Shown here piece after piece: positions 20,622-28,859 of a DNA stretch of 64,000 bases (its first letter is position 1; every line of letters begins with the position of its first letter). A model generated the notes under the pieces. That model did not search any database, was not told the DNA's origin, and saw nothing but the letters and a program-made list of their open reading frames with translations. Both the position numbers and the translations under genes were made by a program. This stretch comes from Longimicrobiales bacterium (lineage in GTDB: Bacteria > Gemmatimonadota > Gemmatimonadetes > Longimicrobiales > Gaopeijiaceae): contig OX639991.1 of NCBI GenBank assembly GCA_951828585.1, forward strand, positions 2,388,576-2,452,575. The letters run 5' to 3'.

Positions 20622-21056
20622 CTACTCGATCGGTTCGACCGGGTCGATCATCTCGATCGGGTCGTCGTCCCGCATCTCGTCCAGATCTCCGTCCCAACCG
20701 ACACCCCGCATCGCGAGCGCTTCCTCCTTTGTCATTGGGACGATCGCCTGCCTGCAGACCGCCTCCTCCACGGCCGCTTTCCAGTCGCGGAGCTTGTAGC
20801 GCCGGCGCACGGCTTCAGCGTCGTGCTCCATGACCCGCGCCTCGATCGTGACGTAGCGCAGCGTTCCCGGCTTGAAGACGGAGTAGTCGGGACGCGCTTC
20901 GTGTACGGCGGCCGCGCCACCGCGTCGCTCGCGCCCGGCCGCAGCGCGCAAGGTGCGGCGGACCCACGCGGACAGGGTGAGGTTGTTGCGCCTGGCCGCG
21001 TCGCGAATCTCGTCGAGGTCGGCGTCGGACATGACGACCTGCAGTCTCTTACTCAT
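20622..21056 (-). CDS. VapB-type antitoxin with two RHH-like modules
   Basis: 144 residues, long for a ribbon-helix-helix antitoxin (usually 60-90). Residues 1-40 (KRLQVVMSDADLDEIRDAARRNNLTLSAWVRRTLRAA) form one RHH. Residues about 68-130 look like a second, complete VapB: RYVTIEARVMEHDAEAVRR, then DWKAAVEEAVCRQ, ending GVGWDGDLDEMR, the WxGDLDxMR tail typical of VapB toxin-neutralising regions. A tandem or fused antitoxin is the simplest reading. ATG 21056 lies four bases after a perfect palindrome, consistent with autoregulation. The toxin VapC follows immediately. Confidence 0.82.
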   Translation of the reverse strand: MSKRLQVVMSDADLDEIRDAARRNNLTLSAWVRRTLRAAAGRERRGGAAAVHEARPDYSVFKPGTLRYVTIEARVMEHDAEAVRRRYKLRDWKAAVEEAVCRQAIVPMTKEEALAMRGVGWDGDLDEMRDDDPIEMIDPVEPIE

Positions 21057-21060
21057 GATT

Positions 21061-21077
21061 TGAGTATACCATACTCA
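21061..21077. promoter_or_regulatory. Palindromic operator of the VapBC operon
   Basis: TGAGTAT-ACC-ATACTCA has perfect 7-bp arms and ends four bases before the antitoxin ATG. It includes a TATACT -10-like hexamer on the coding strand. It is a likely binding site for the RHH antitoxin. Confidence 0.7.
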
Positions 21078-21129
21078 TACATGAGTCGCCAGTCGCCGGT
21101 CCTTCCGTGCTCGGCCTCCTGGGCTCAGC

Positions 21130-23001
21130 TCAACTCGCCGGCCGCAGCGCCCGCGTCATGGCCGCGACGCCGCCCACCACCGGCAGCGAAATGCTCGTCC
21201 CCGCCAGGTCGACGGTCAGCGTGGTGCCCGGCTCCGGATGCACGGTGTATAGCTGGTCGCTCGAGAAGATCATGAGGCCGATGCGCGCGCCGGCGGGAAT
21301 CACCTGATCATCCGGCTGCAGGGCGAACTCCAGTTCCACGAACTCGCCGGGTGTGAGAGGAGCCCCGCCGCGCGGCGCCGCGATGTTGTCCGCGCTCGCG
21401 TTGGTCGGATCGGCCCAGCCCTTGGTGATGATGTTCTCGTTGATGTGCTCCGGTTCCTCAGCCCAGGGCAGCGACACCAGCCACACGGTCAGATTGGCGG
21501 CCGCCGCGTCTGCCGACACGCGCACCCGCACCGTCGCCTCGCCGGAGAGATGCACATCCTCGCGCAACTCGGGTGTCGAATAGAGCAGACGGTGGTTCGA
21601 CCACTCGACGGCGGCGAGCTGGTCCCCGGTGAACGCGAAATTGTCGACCACGCCACCGATGCCCCGATCCGGCCCGCCCGCCAGCGACAGCGTCCCGGTC
21701 CAGTTGCCGTCGCCCGCGGGATGAAGTCTCGCACCTTCGGCCTCCGGGTGGGGATAGCTGGCGTACGGGGTGGGGTCCCCCATTTCGTCGCCCTCGCGCA
21801 CGATCCACGCCTCGGGATCGTTCTCGACACCGTTCTCGACACCCATCACGTAGCGGGTGAACCAGCGATTCATGCGCTCGAGCGGCGGAGGTCCGCCGTG
21901 GCCGCCCTGGTGGTAGTAGATCTGCACCGGCACGCCCCGCTCCTTCAGCGCCATCGCGATGCGGTAGCTGTGCTCGGGCATGACGTTCCAGTCGTTGAAG
22001 CCGTGGCTCATGAGGGTGGCCGCGCGGACGCCGCCGATGTGGTTGAGGTAGTCGCGCTCGGCCCAGAAGTCGTTGTAGTCGCCGGTGGTGCGGTCCAGAT
22101 GCTCGTTCATCTCGTCGCGCACGTTGGCCAGGCAGTAGTCGCGCACCTCGGGAAAGCTGCTGAAGATGAAGTCGAAGAGGACGTCGATGTCCTCGCCGGG
22201 GTATCCGCCGGGGGACCGCACCAGCCCGTTGGAGCGGTAGTAGTGGTAGTAGGACGTGTTGGGGGCGATGGGGATGATCGCCTCGAGACCCTCGACACCT
22301 GTCGTCGCAGCGGCCAGGGGCAGGGTACCGTTGTAGGAGGTGCCGGTCATGCCGACCTTGCCGGTGGTCCAGTAGGCCTGTACCTCTTCGTTGCCGTCCA
22401 GGCTCGTGAATCCCCGTGCGCGCCCGTTCAGCCAGTCGATCACAGCCTTAGGTGCGAGCGACTCGTTGGCCCCGCCTACCGTGGGGCACCCCTGGGACTG
22501 GCCGGTTCCGGGAGACTGGGAGTGGATGACGGCGAAGCCGCGCGGCACCCACGTCCGCACATGCGAAAGGGAGATGATCGGCTGGGTGTCGCGGTGAGGG
22601 ATTGTGGCCGGGAAGGGATCGCGGGTGATGGGATCGTCGCCGACCTCCTGCCGCAGGTTCCAGAAGTGGTCGAAGTCGAGGCCGGCGACGCCGGAGTAAT
22701 AGGGACTGGTCTCGTAGATGACCGGCACCCTCAGCCCTTCGCTGTCAGTCTGCGCTGGGCGCGTCACGTCCACATGCACGCGGTCGGGCCTGCCGTCGCC
22801 GTCGGTGTCGAACTCGGTCTCGACCCAGAGTTCGTGCCGGATCCAGGTGGCGGTGTCCGCGAACTCGGGGACGACTTGTGCCTGTCCGTCCTCAATGACG
22901 TGGGTCGTCTGGGCGGTGGCGGTGGTGGGTAGGGCGGCGGCGAGGAGGGCGAGGAGCGTGGGCAGCGGGCTTCGGGCCGATGCGTGGCGAGGTGCGGTCA
23001 T
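21130..23001 (-). CDS. Secreted CocE/NonD-type (S15) alpha/beta-hydrolase
   Basis: About 623 residues from ATG 23001, with signal peptide PLPTLLALLAAALPTTATAQT. The fold is an X-Pro dipeptidyl-peptidase S15 hydrolase with a C-terminal jelly roll. The nucleophile Ser is in GMTGTSYNGTL, the Asp in HGFNDWNV and the His in YYHQGGHGGPP. The family includes cocaine esterase, glutaryl-7-ACA acylase and Xaa-Pro dipeptidyl-peptidase; this member resembles the peptidase side (TTHVIEDGQAQVVPEF at the mature N-terminus, GFAVIHSQSPGTGQSQG). It probably degrades proline-containing peptides in the periplasm. It is followed on the same strand by nothing in its own operon; the NCS2 permease is 114 bp upstream. 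Confidence 0.9.
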   Translation of the reverse strand: MTAPRHASARSPLPTLLALLAAALPTTATAQTTHVIEDGQAQVVPEFADTATWIRHELWVETEFDTDGDGRPDRVHVDVTRPAQTDSEGLRVPVIYETSPYYSGVAGLDFDHFWNLRQEVGDDPITRDPFPATIPHRDTQPIISLSHVRTWVPRGFAVIHSQSPGTGQSQGCPTVGGANESLAPKAVIDWLNGRARGFTSLDGNEEVQAYWTTGKVGMTGTSYNGTLPLAAATTGVEGLEAIIPIAPNTSYYHYYRSNGLVRSPGGYPGEDIDVLFDFIFSSFPEVRDYCLANVRDEMNEHLDRTTGDYNDFWAERDYLNHIGGVRAATLMSHGFNDWNVMPEHSYRIAMALKERGVPVQIYYHQGGHGGPPPLERMNRWFTRYVMGVENGVENDPEAWIVREGDEMGDPTPYASYPHPEAEGARLHPAGDGNWTGTLSLAGGPDRGIGGVVDNFAFTGDQLAAVEWSNHRLLYSTPELREDVHLSGEATVRVRVSADAAAANLTVWLVSLPWAEEPEHINENIITKGWADPTNASADNIAAPRGGAPLTPGEFVELEFALQPDDQVIPAGARIGLMIFSSDQLYTVHPEPGTTLTVDLAGTSISLPVVGGVAAMTRALRPAS

Positions 23002-23114
23002 GGGTTCGAGTCCGAGGTCATGGGGTCGTTGTGGCGGGAAACGTCGGCAAGATCTACCCGTTGTGGGGTGGGACGCAAGTCTTGTGCGAGCGGGTGGGGG
23101 CAAGCCCGCGTCGC

Positions 23115-24404
23115 CTACGTCACCACGAAGCGGATCGCGAACAGCGCGGCCACGACGAGCACCGCCAGGTTCACCTCATGACGGCGCCCGCCCACGACCT
23201 TGATCAGCACATAGGTGATGAAGCCGAGACCGATCCCGGTGGCGATCGAGTAGGTGAATGGCATGGCCAGCGCGGTCACGATGGCCGGGACGGATTCGGT
23301 CAGGTCGTCCCATTCGACGTGGCGTAGCGCGCGCGCCATCACGCAGCCTACGAAGAGGATCGCGGGGGCGGTGGCGAAGGCCGGGATGGCGGTGGCGATG
23401 GGCACGAACACGATCGAGACCAGGAAGAGGCCCGCGACGACCAGCGCGGTGATTCCGGTGCGTCCGCCCGCTCGCACGCCCGCCGCGCTTTCGATGTAGG
23501 AGGTCGTGGTCGACGTGCCGAGCATCGACCCCACGATCGTGGCCGAGCTGTCGGCGACCAGCGCGCGCCTGAGACCCGGGACGCGCCCGGTTCCGTCGGT
23601 CAGCCCCGCCTCGTTGAGCACGGCGACCAGGGTGCCGCTGGTGTCGAAGAGGTCGACCATGAGGAACGCGAAGACGATTGCGACCAGACCGACCTCCAGC
23701 GCGGCCGCGATGTTGAGCTGGAACGCGGTCGGAGCCAGCGACGGCGGCGCGGCGACCAGCGACTCCGGGGCGGGAGAAAGCCCCGCGACCCACCCGATCC
23801 CCGCCACGATCAGGATGCAGAGCAGGGCCGAGGCCGGTTGCTTGAGGTGGTCCATCCCCGCGATCGCGATAAACCCGAGCACCGCCAGAATGACCGTCCA
23901 CTCGGTGAGATTGCCGAGCGTCACCAGCGTCGCGTCGCTGCCCACCACGACCCCGGCGCTGCGTAGCCCGATGATGAACAGGAAGAAGCCGATCCCGGCC
24001 GCGATCGCGTGCTTCTGCGAGCGCGGAATGGCGTTCACCACCCATTCGCGGACCGGCAACACCGACAGGACGAGCATCAGCACGCCCGAGCAGAAGACGG
24101 CTCCCAGCGCGGCCTGCCACGGGAGCCCCATGGTGCCCACCACCACGGCCGCGAAGTACGCGTTTAACCCCATCCCCGGTGCCAGCGCGATGGGGAAGTT
24201 CGCGTAGAGTCCCATGACGATCGACCCGAAGGCCGCAGCCAGGCAGGTGGCGACGAGTACGGCCCCCGCGTCCATCCCCGTGCCGGCCAAAATCTGCGGG
24301 TTCACGAAGATGATGTACGCCATGGTGAGGAAGGTGGTGAATCCGGCCACGACTTCACGGCGGACGGTGGAGTTGCGCTGTTCGAGTTCGAAGTACCTCA
24401 ACAC
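23115..24404 (-). CDS. NCS2-family purine permease (AzgA/PbuG type)
   Basis: A 429-residue inner-membrane transporter with about 12-14 hydrophobic segments. The N-terminus MLRYFELEQRNSTVRREVVAGFTTFLTMAYIIFVNP is characteristic of the AzgA/PbuG hypoxanthine, guanine and adenine:H+ symporters. Further signatures are APGMGLNAYF in TM3, LFDTSGTLVAVLNEAG in TM8 with its transport-critical acidic residues, and MLGTSTTTSYIESAAGVRAGGRTG. It is complete. I looked for a purine riboswitch in the 224 bp upstream (24405-24628) and saw none. Confidence 0.95.
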   Translation of the reverse strand: MLRYFELEQRNSTVRREVVAGFTTFLTMAYIIFVNPQILAGTGMDAGAVLVATCLAAAFGSIVMGLYANFPIALAPGMGLNAYFAAVVVGTMGLPWQAALGAVFCSGVLMLVLSVLPVREWVVNAIPRSQKHAIAAGIGFFLFIIGLRSAGVVVGSDATLVTLGNLTEWTVILAVLGFIAIAGMDHLKQPASALLCILIVAGIGWVAGLSPAPESLVAAPPSLAPTAFQLNIAAALEVGLVAIVFAFLMVDLFDTSGTLVAVLNEAGLTDGTGRVPGLRRALVADSSATIVGSMLGTSTTTSYIESAAGVRAGGRTGITALVVAGLFLVSIVFVPIATAIPAFATAPAILFVGCVMARALRHVEWDDLTESVPAIVTALAMPFTYSIATGIGLGFITYVLIKVVGGRRHEVNLAVLVVAALFAIRFVVT

Positions 24405-24628
24405 CGGCTCTTACTCCTTTGTGGGTGGTGGTTTAGGGCCTCCAGGGCGCAGTCGGGGATGGCAAGCGCATTGCCGTCCCGCACTACCGTACGGGTTGGA
24501 GGGGATCACCGCTAGGAGTGGGGGGATGGGTCCGCCCGGGGGCGTCGCCGGTCGAATGGCGGGGGATCCGCTTCCACGGGTCCTGGCGTGGGGGGGTCCC
24601 CGCGGGTGGGGCGGGTGATGGTCGGGAT

Positions 24629-25315
24629 CTACGGGCGGGGCGGTCGGCCTTCCATGCCGGGGTCTTCCGCCAACTGCTCGCGTACCCACTTCACCCAGGG
24701 GTCGTCATCGCCCCGGATCTGTTCGTTGGTGGGGCCGAGGGGGATCCAGTGTGGGGTCAGGGCGCCGTCCCGGCGTTTGAGGAGGAAGAGGTACTCGCTG
24801 CCTAATCGATAGTCCCTGGCGTAGCAGTTGCCGCGCTGCCCGGAGGACCTGACCATTCGATAGGGGACGGGAAGCGTGTTGAAATCATCCTCTTCGGCGA
24901 CGATACCATGAAAGGTGAATTCGGTTGTCGGGAAAGGGCCGCGCAAGATTTCGGTTGTCCTGAACCGGATCTCCGAAAAGCCCACGACGATCTCCGAAGG
25001 GTCCCCGGTGGCGGCCTCGGAGGGCGCCATGGAGTCAAGGGGCAAACCAGGTAACGAGTCCACCGCCACGGCCCTAACCACGACCTCAGCGTCCCGAACC
25101 ATTTTCTCAATGTGCGAGACGGGGTAGAGATAGTCGGGCTGCTCTTGCAGGGTCGAAACGCTGCACAGGAAGGTCGACCGGCCGGTATCTTCCGCCCAAT
25201 AGGCTCCCGATTCGCCCTGAATGACGCTCGCCGCCCCCGTCTGCGCACCCGGCGGGAGGTAGGTGGACATGGAGACCAGTACGGCCACGGGTATCATCTT
25301 GCGAGAGCGTCTCAT
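24629..25315 (-). CDS. Hypothetical secreted protein
   Basis: About 228 residues from ATG 25315 (MRRSRKMIPVAVLVSMSTYLPPGAQT), with ATG 25297 as alternative. It has a short signal-like hydrophobic stretch, then no recognised domain. Features are paired cysteines (FLCSVSTL, GNCYARDYRLGSEYLFLL) and the segment IEKMVRDAEVVVRAVAVDS, a pattern seen in secreted proteins of unknown function. The C-terminus is rich in Asp/Trp/Pro. It begins 20 bp after the end of the broken DUF4143 gene on the same strand, but nothing ties the two functionally. Confidence 0.6.
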   Translation of the reverse strand: MRRSRKMIPVAVLVSMSTYLPPGAQTGAASVIQGESGAYWAEDTGRSTFLCSVSTLQEQPDYLYPVSHIEKMVRDAEVVVRAVAVDSLPGLPLDSMAPSEAATGDPSEIVVGFSEIRFRTTEILRGPFPTTEFTFHGIVAEEDDFNTLPVPYRMVRSSGQRGNCYARDYRLGSEYLFLLKRRDGALTPHWIPLGPTNEQIRGDDDPWVKWVREQLAEDPGMEGRPPRP

Positions 25316-25603
25316 TCTTCGCACTGCTCGATTCGTCAGGGCCCCAGCGCCCCGATGGGGATGACCCCCACATCTCCACCGCCCGCGTATCCATAACCGT
25401 TCGGAAGGACCACGGCCAGCGCAACGGGATCTCCACGTCCTCCGCGCTTCATGCGGTGAGCGAGTCGTCTGAGGTTTCTTGCTCCATCCTCCACCCAGCG
25501 TTCGCCCAGCTTGACTTCGAAGGCCGCCCAACGCCCATCGTCCGTTGGAGTTGCCCCGCTATGACGGACACCTTTCCATTGGGTTCAACCAAGGAGGTGA
25601 GTC

Positions 25604-25921
25604 ATGGCGGGAAGAAGACGAGGGCGGTATCCGCCCGAGTACAAGGAACGTATCGTCGAGCTGGTGAGAGCCGGGCGTAGTCCGGGGTCTCTCGCACGCG
25701 AGTTCGAGCCTTCGCAGCAGACGATCCGGAACTGGGTCAAGCAGGCGGACCTGGACGAGGGCCGGCGCAGTGACGGTCTGACGACGGAGGCACGCAAGGA
25801 GATGAGGGAGCTGAAGCGGGAAGTCAAGCGGCTCAGGATGGAGCGGGACATCCTAAAAAAAGCCGCGGCCTGGTTCGCGAGGGAGAGCGAATCGATCCCT
25901 GGCGGGGGTATGCGTTCATGA
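25604..25921 (+). CDS. IS3-family transposase OrfA
   Basis: A 105-residue helix-turn-helix protein. The N-terminus YPPEYKERIVELVRAGRSPGSLAREFEPSQQTIRNWVKQ is the HTH_Tnp_1 domain that binds the inverted repeats. The C-terminal EARKEMRELKREVKRLRMERDILKKAAAWF is a leucine-zipper-like coiled coil for multimerisation. AAGGAGG lies eight bases before ATG. An A7 run at 25855-25861 read as CTA AAA AAA G is a classical -1 slippery site, and orfB lies in the -1 frame, so an OrfAB fusion transposase is expected. Confidence 0.95.
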   Translation: MAGRRRGRYPPEYKERIVELVRAGRSPGSLAREFEPSQQTIRNWVKQADLDEGRRSDGLTTEARKEMRELKREVKRLRMERDILKKAAAWFARESESIPGGGMRS

Positions 25922-26769
25922 AGGCGAACCGGGCAACCTTTCCGCTTGCAGCCATGTGCCGGGTGCTGGGTCTCTCCCCCAGCGGGTACTACGGCTGGCT
26001 GAACCGTCCGCCCTCGGCGCGAGCGGGGCGAGACTCCGAGCTCAAGGTCAGGATCAAGGCGATCTGGCGCGACAGCGACGAGACCTACGGCTGCCCGCGG
26101 ATCCACGCGGCGCTCTTGGCCGACGGCGAGCGTGTGAGCCGGAAGCGAGTGGCACGCCTGATGAGGGAGCTGGACATCGAGGGCGTGACGCGGAGGCGAT
26201 TCAAGACGGGCACGACGAAGAGGGACGCCAAGGCCGAGCCCGCGCCGGACCTGGTGAACCGGGACTTTTCGGCCAAGGGTCCCGACCAACTGTGGGTGGC
26301 GGACATCACGTACGTGCCCACCTGGACCGGCTGGCTGTACCTCGCCGTGGTGCTCGATGCCTGGAGCCGGCGGATCGTCGGCTGGGCGATGGCACCCCAC
26401 ATGAAGGCCGAGCTGGTCGGGGCCGCGCTGGAGATGGCGGTCCGCCGCCGCCAGCCGAGGGGTGGAGTCGTCCATCACTCCGACCAAGGCTCGCAGTACA
26501 CGTCGCTGGCGTTCGGGGAGCATTGTCGCGAGGCGGGCATCGCGCAGTCGATGGGCTCGGTGGGCGACGCATACGACAACGCTATGTGTGAGAGCTTTTT
26601 CGCCACGCTCGAGTGCGAACTCATCGACCGGCGGCGTTTTCCGACGGTGGCCAAGGCGCGGCGTGAAGTCTTCCAATTCATCGAGGGCTTCTACAACACC
26701 CGCCGACTCCACTCCGCGCTCGGCTACGAATCGCCGGCGGACTTCGAGAAACTCAACCATGCGGCCTGA
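25918..26769 (+). CDS. IS3-family transposase OrfB (rve integrase core)
   Basis: 283 residues starting in an ATGA overlap with orfA. The DDE catalytic triad is complete: Asp in LWVADITYVPT, Asp in VVHHSDQGSQYTS, Glu in NAMCESFFATLECE. An HTH_21-like region (DETYGCPRIHAALLADGERVSRKRVARLMRE) precedes the core, and the end RRLHSALGYESPADFE is the usual family terminus. The frame is also open upstream to the slippery run, so the active transposase is probably the OrfAB frameshift product. It appears functional. Confidence 0.96.
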   Translation: MKANRATFPLAAMCRVLGLSPSGYYGWLNRPPSARAGRDSELKVRIKAIWRDSDETYGCPRIHAALLADGERVSRKRVARLMRELDIEGVTRRRFKTGTTKRDAKAEPAPDLVNRDFSAKGPDQLWVADITYVPTWTGWLYLAVVLDAWSRRIVGWAMAPHMKAELVGAALEMAVRRRQPRGGVVHHSDQGSQYTSLAFGEHCREAGIAQSMGSVGDAYDNAMCESFFATLECELIDRRRFPTVAKARREVFQFIEGFYNTRRLHSALGYESPADFEKLNHAA

Positions 26770-28073
26770 AGCGAACCTGCAGCTCCGGGGCGGCCGAAGC
26801 TCTCCGGGCTTCTCCGGCCTGCTCGCTTCGTCGGGGTCGCTCGTTACCCCTCTCCACCGTTGAAAGAGCGAGAAAAAGAAACCATTATCAGACACCATCA
26901 ACACCAAAACATAACCGTCCGTGAAAGCGGGGTAGGTCCACGTCTCGACGATCGCGTCGACTTCCAGCCCCCCTTTCTCGCGGTAGTGGAAGACCTCCGC
27001 ATCACTCGCCTGGGCGTAGACACGCAAGTCCCGGATCACCATCGATTCGAAGAGAAAGCCGAAGTACTCAAGGTCGTCCATAAGACGGCGTGGAGTGGCC
27101 CGGAGAGCCGCGACTGCCAGGGATGGGTCGGCCAAGTGCCGTACCGGGGTCGTCCTGAGGGTGGTCCGCGAGCGCAGGTGGGGTGCCCAGGCCGGCAGGT
27201 CCTCCACGATCATCAGTTGTTCGAGGGCCTCCAGGTATTCCGAAGCCGTCTCCCACTTCATGATGTGGCCGCCTCCCTGCACGTCCGTGATCAGCGTCGA
27301 GAGCGATGCCGGAGTCGCGACATTCCGGGCAAGGGATCGGAGCAGACGGCCTACTTTCACGGGATCCCTTCGCCTGCCGCTGACGCGCGAGATGTCGACG
27401 CGGCGAATCTCGTTGAGGTAGTCCCGATTCATGCGCATTGCGCGTGCCAGGGGATAGTCGAGGTGGGCCGGCCAGCCGCCCCGGCAGAGGAGCTCGGCCA
27501 GCTTGGAGACCGCCAGCTCCGACGGTTCGGAGCGTTGTGAAGTACCGTCGAGCAGGCATCGCAACGAGATCTCTCCCGAGGAATGGCGGGTCTCCAAGAG
27601 GGAGAAGGGACGCATTCGCAGACGCGTGAGGCGCCCGGCGCCGGTATGGCGGGTGATGTCGTCGGCCGGGACGGCGGATCCGGTCAGAATGAACTGTCCG
27701 GAGGCGCCCCGGTCGTCTACTGCTCGTCGAACATGATTCCAGATGTCGGGCTCCGTCTGCCATTCGTCGATCAGGCGTGGAGTCTTGCCGCGGAGCACCT
27801 CGCCGGGGTCGATGCCAACCATCCGTCGCGCGTTGCGGTCCACGTCCAGCAACACCTCGCTGGCTGCGTGATGCCTGCCCGTAACCGTCTTGCCACATGT
27901 CTTGGGGCCCTCCAGAACAACAGCACCGGTTGCTGCGAGCCTCTCGGCAAGTTCCCGGTCAACGACTCGTGGCTGGTAGCTCAAGCTGGTATCCTGTGGC
28001 CCTCGGCCAGCACCTGGCAGGGCGCCGCCGTTTGCCTTGCCGAGAAAGAGATCGGATAATTCGGCTTGAAGCT

Positions 28074-28158
28074 AACGGAGAATATGGCACACAGTCAACG
28101 GATAATTTGCCATACATATGACGGAGAATATGGCAAACAATCAACGGATAATTCAGCC
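28074..28158. promoter_or_regulatory. Paired direct and inverted repeats upstream of the broken DUF4143 gene
   Basis: Two near-identical copies of about 35 bp (ACGGAGAATATGGCAMACARTC then AACGGATAATT) start at about 28075 and 28120. Within them TTTGCCATA and TATGGCAAA form a 9-bp inverted pair. They lie about 90-170 bp upstream of TTG 27984. A regulatory role, probably autoregulation, is inferred. Confidence 0.45.
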
Positions 28159-28193
28159 GTACTGTTCCGCTTCGCTACGGAGTTGCGACCGAC

Positions 28194-28781
28194 TCAAACC
28201 TCCCGAGCACGCGCAAGCAGCTCCGTACCCGTCTCGCACTCGATGATCCGGTCCCCGATGCGACCGATCCGTTCCGGGTCGGAGACTCCCTTCAGCAACC
28301 GGGACAACCGCTCGGCCGTGCCCGCGCCGAACTTCAGTCTGGCTTGGCGGCACACGAGCGTGACATGTCCTTCGGCACGTCCCTGCCGGATCCCTTCGGC
28401 CAGCCCCTCGCGGTGCGCCCTCTCCTTCAGTTCCTCCACTCCTGCGTAGATCATTCCCGCCTCCTTGAGTGACTCCACTTGTTTCAGAACCTCATCTCCG
28501 ATCCCCCACGACTGCGCCGCTCCCAGGACCCATTCCCGAAATGCCTCCCGCAGCCTCTTATGTTCCGGTCCCGGGTAGGCATCGAGCACCTCCCGGACGA
28601 CTCGCGAGACGTTCCCGGCCGAGGGATCCCACTCCATGCAGGCAATCCACGACACGACATTCAGCTCGTTTGGATGTTGGCCCGCCAGGACCCGCAGGTC
28701 AAGCACCTTGTGGATCAGCTTGGGCTGGTGGTCGGCCAGGCAGGTTGGCGCTCGTTTGATCCGCGTGACTTGACGCCGCAC
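28194..28781 (-). pseudogene. C-terminal relic of an Rpn-family (transposase_31) nuclease
   Basis: The frame covers only the helical C-terminal part typical of Rpn/YhgA-like proteins: LNVVSWIACMEWD...VVREVLDAYPGPEHKRLREAFREWVLGAA, then EELKERAHREGLAEGIRQGRAEG and a final helical region. The N-terminal PD-(D/E)xK nuclease core seen in full-length members (about 100-150 residues with DxE...QS motifs) is missing. The start at GTG 28781 has no ribosome site. It is a 5' truncation. Rpn genes are mobile and linked to recombination or phage defence in other bacteria; this copy cannot cut DNA. Confidence 0.65.
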
Positions 28782-28859
28782 CGGGCCCGCCGGACTCTGT
28801 CACCACTCCACAATCGTGCCCCCGTACGCCATCCCCCAAACCATCCGAGCCAATCCGAA

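Larger units (their letters stand above)
25546..26940 (+). mobile_element. Intact IS3-family insertion sequence
   Basis: 1395 bp. The left end begins TGGAGTTGCCCCGCTATGA and the right end is the complement of TGGACCTACCCCGCTTTCA, giving imperfect inverted repeats of about 24 bp sharing CCCCGCT and ACGGAC. It is flanked by a 3-bp target duplication CGT (25543-25545 and 26941-26943), normal for IS3. It holds orfA and orfB with a frameshift site. It interrupts a DUF4143 ATPase gene in the opposite orientation, and the clean duplication suggests a recent insertion. Confidence 0.93.
25336..27984 (-). pseudogene. AAA/DUF4143 ATPase gene split by an IS3 element
   Basis: The N-terminal 348 codons run from TTG 27984 to 26941. 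They contain Walker A GPKTCGKT (about residues 25-32), Walker B RLIDEWQ and the DUF4143 core up to FHYREKGGLEVDAIVET. The C-terminal 68 residues and stop lie at 25542-25336 and read DDGRWAAFEVKLG...VALAVVLPNGYGYAGGG...VIPIGALGP. Removing the IS and one copy of the 3-bp duplication restores one frame of about 416 residues, joining EVDAIVET to DDGRWAAFEVK. The break falls inside the PD-(D/E)xK-like motif, so the nuclease-like part is destroyed. A long frame running antisense through the IS is not real. It is more distant from the other two DUF4143 proteins in this window than they are from each other. Confidence 0.9.

Noticed and set aside
24405..24628. Possible purine riboswitch before the NCS2 permease
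   Set aside because: I found no conserved junction or paired arms of the purine aptamer.
25585..27984. Continuous 799-aa minus frame
   Set aside because: Only its first 348 codons are genuine; the rest is the antisense of the IS3 transposase. The true C-terminus lies beyond the IS.
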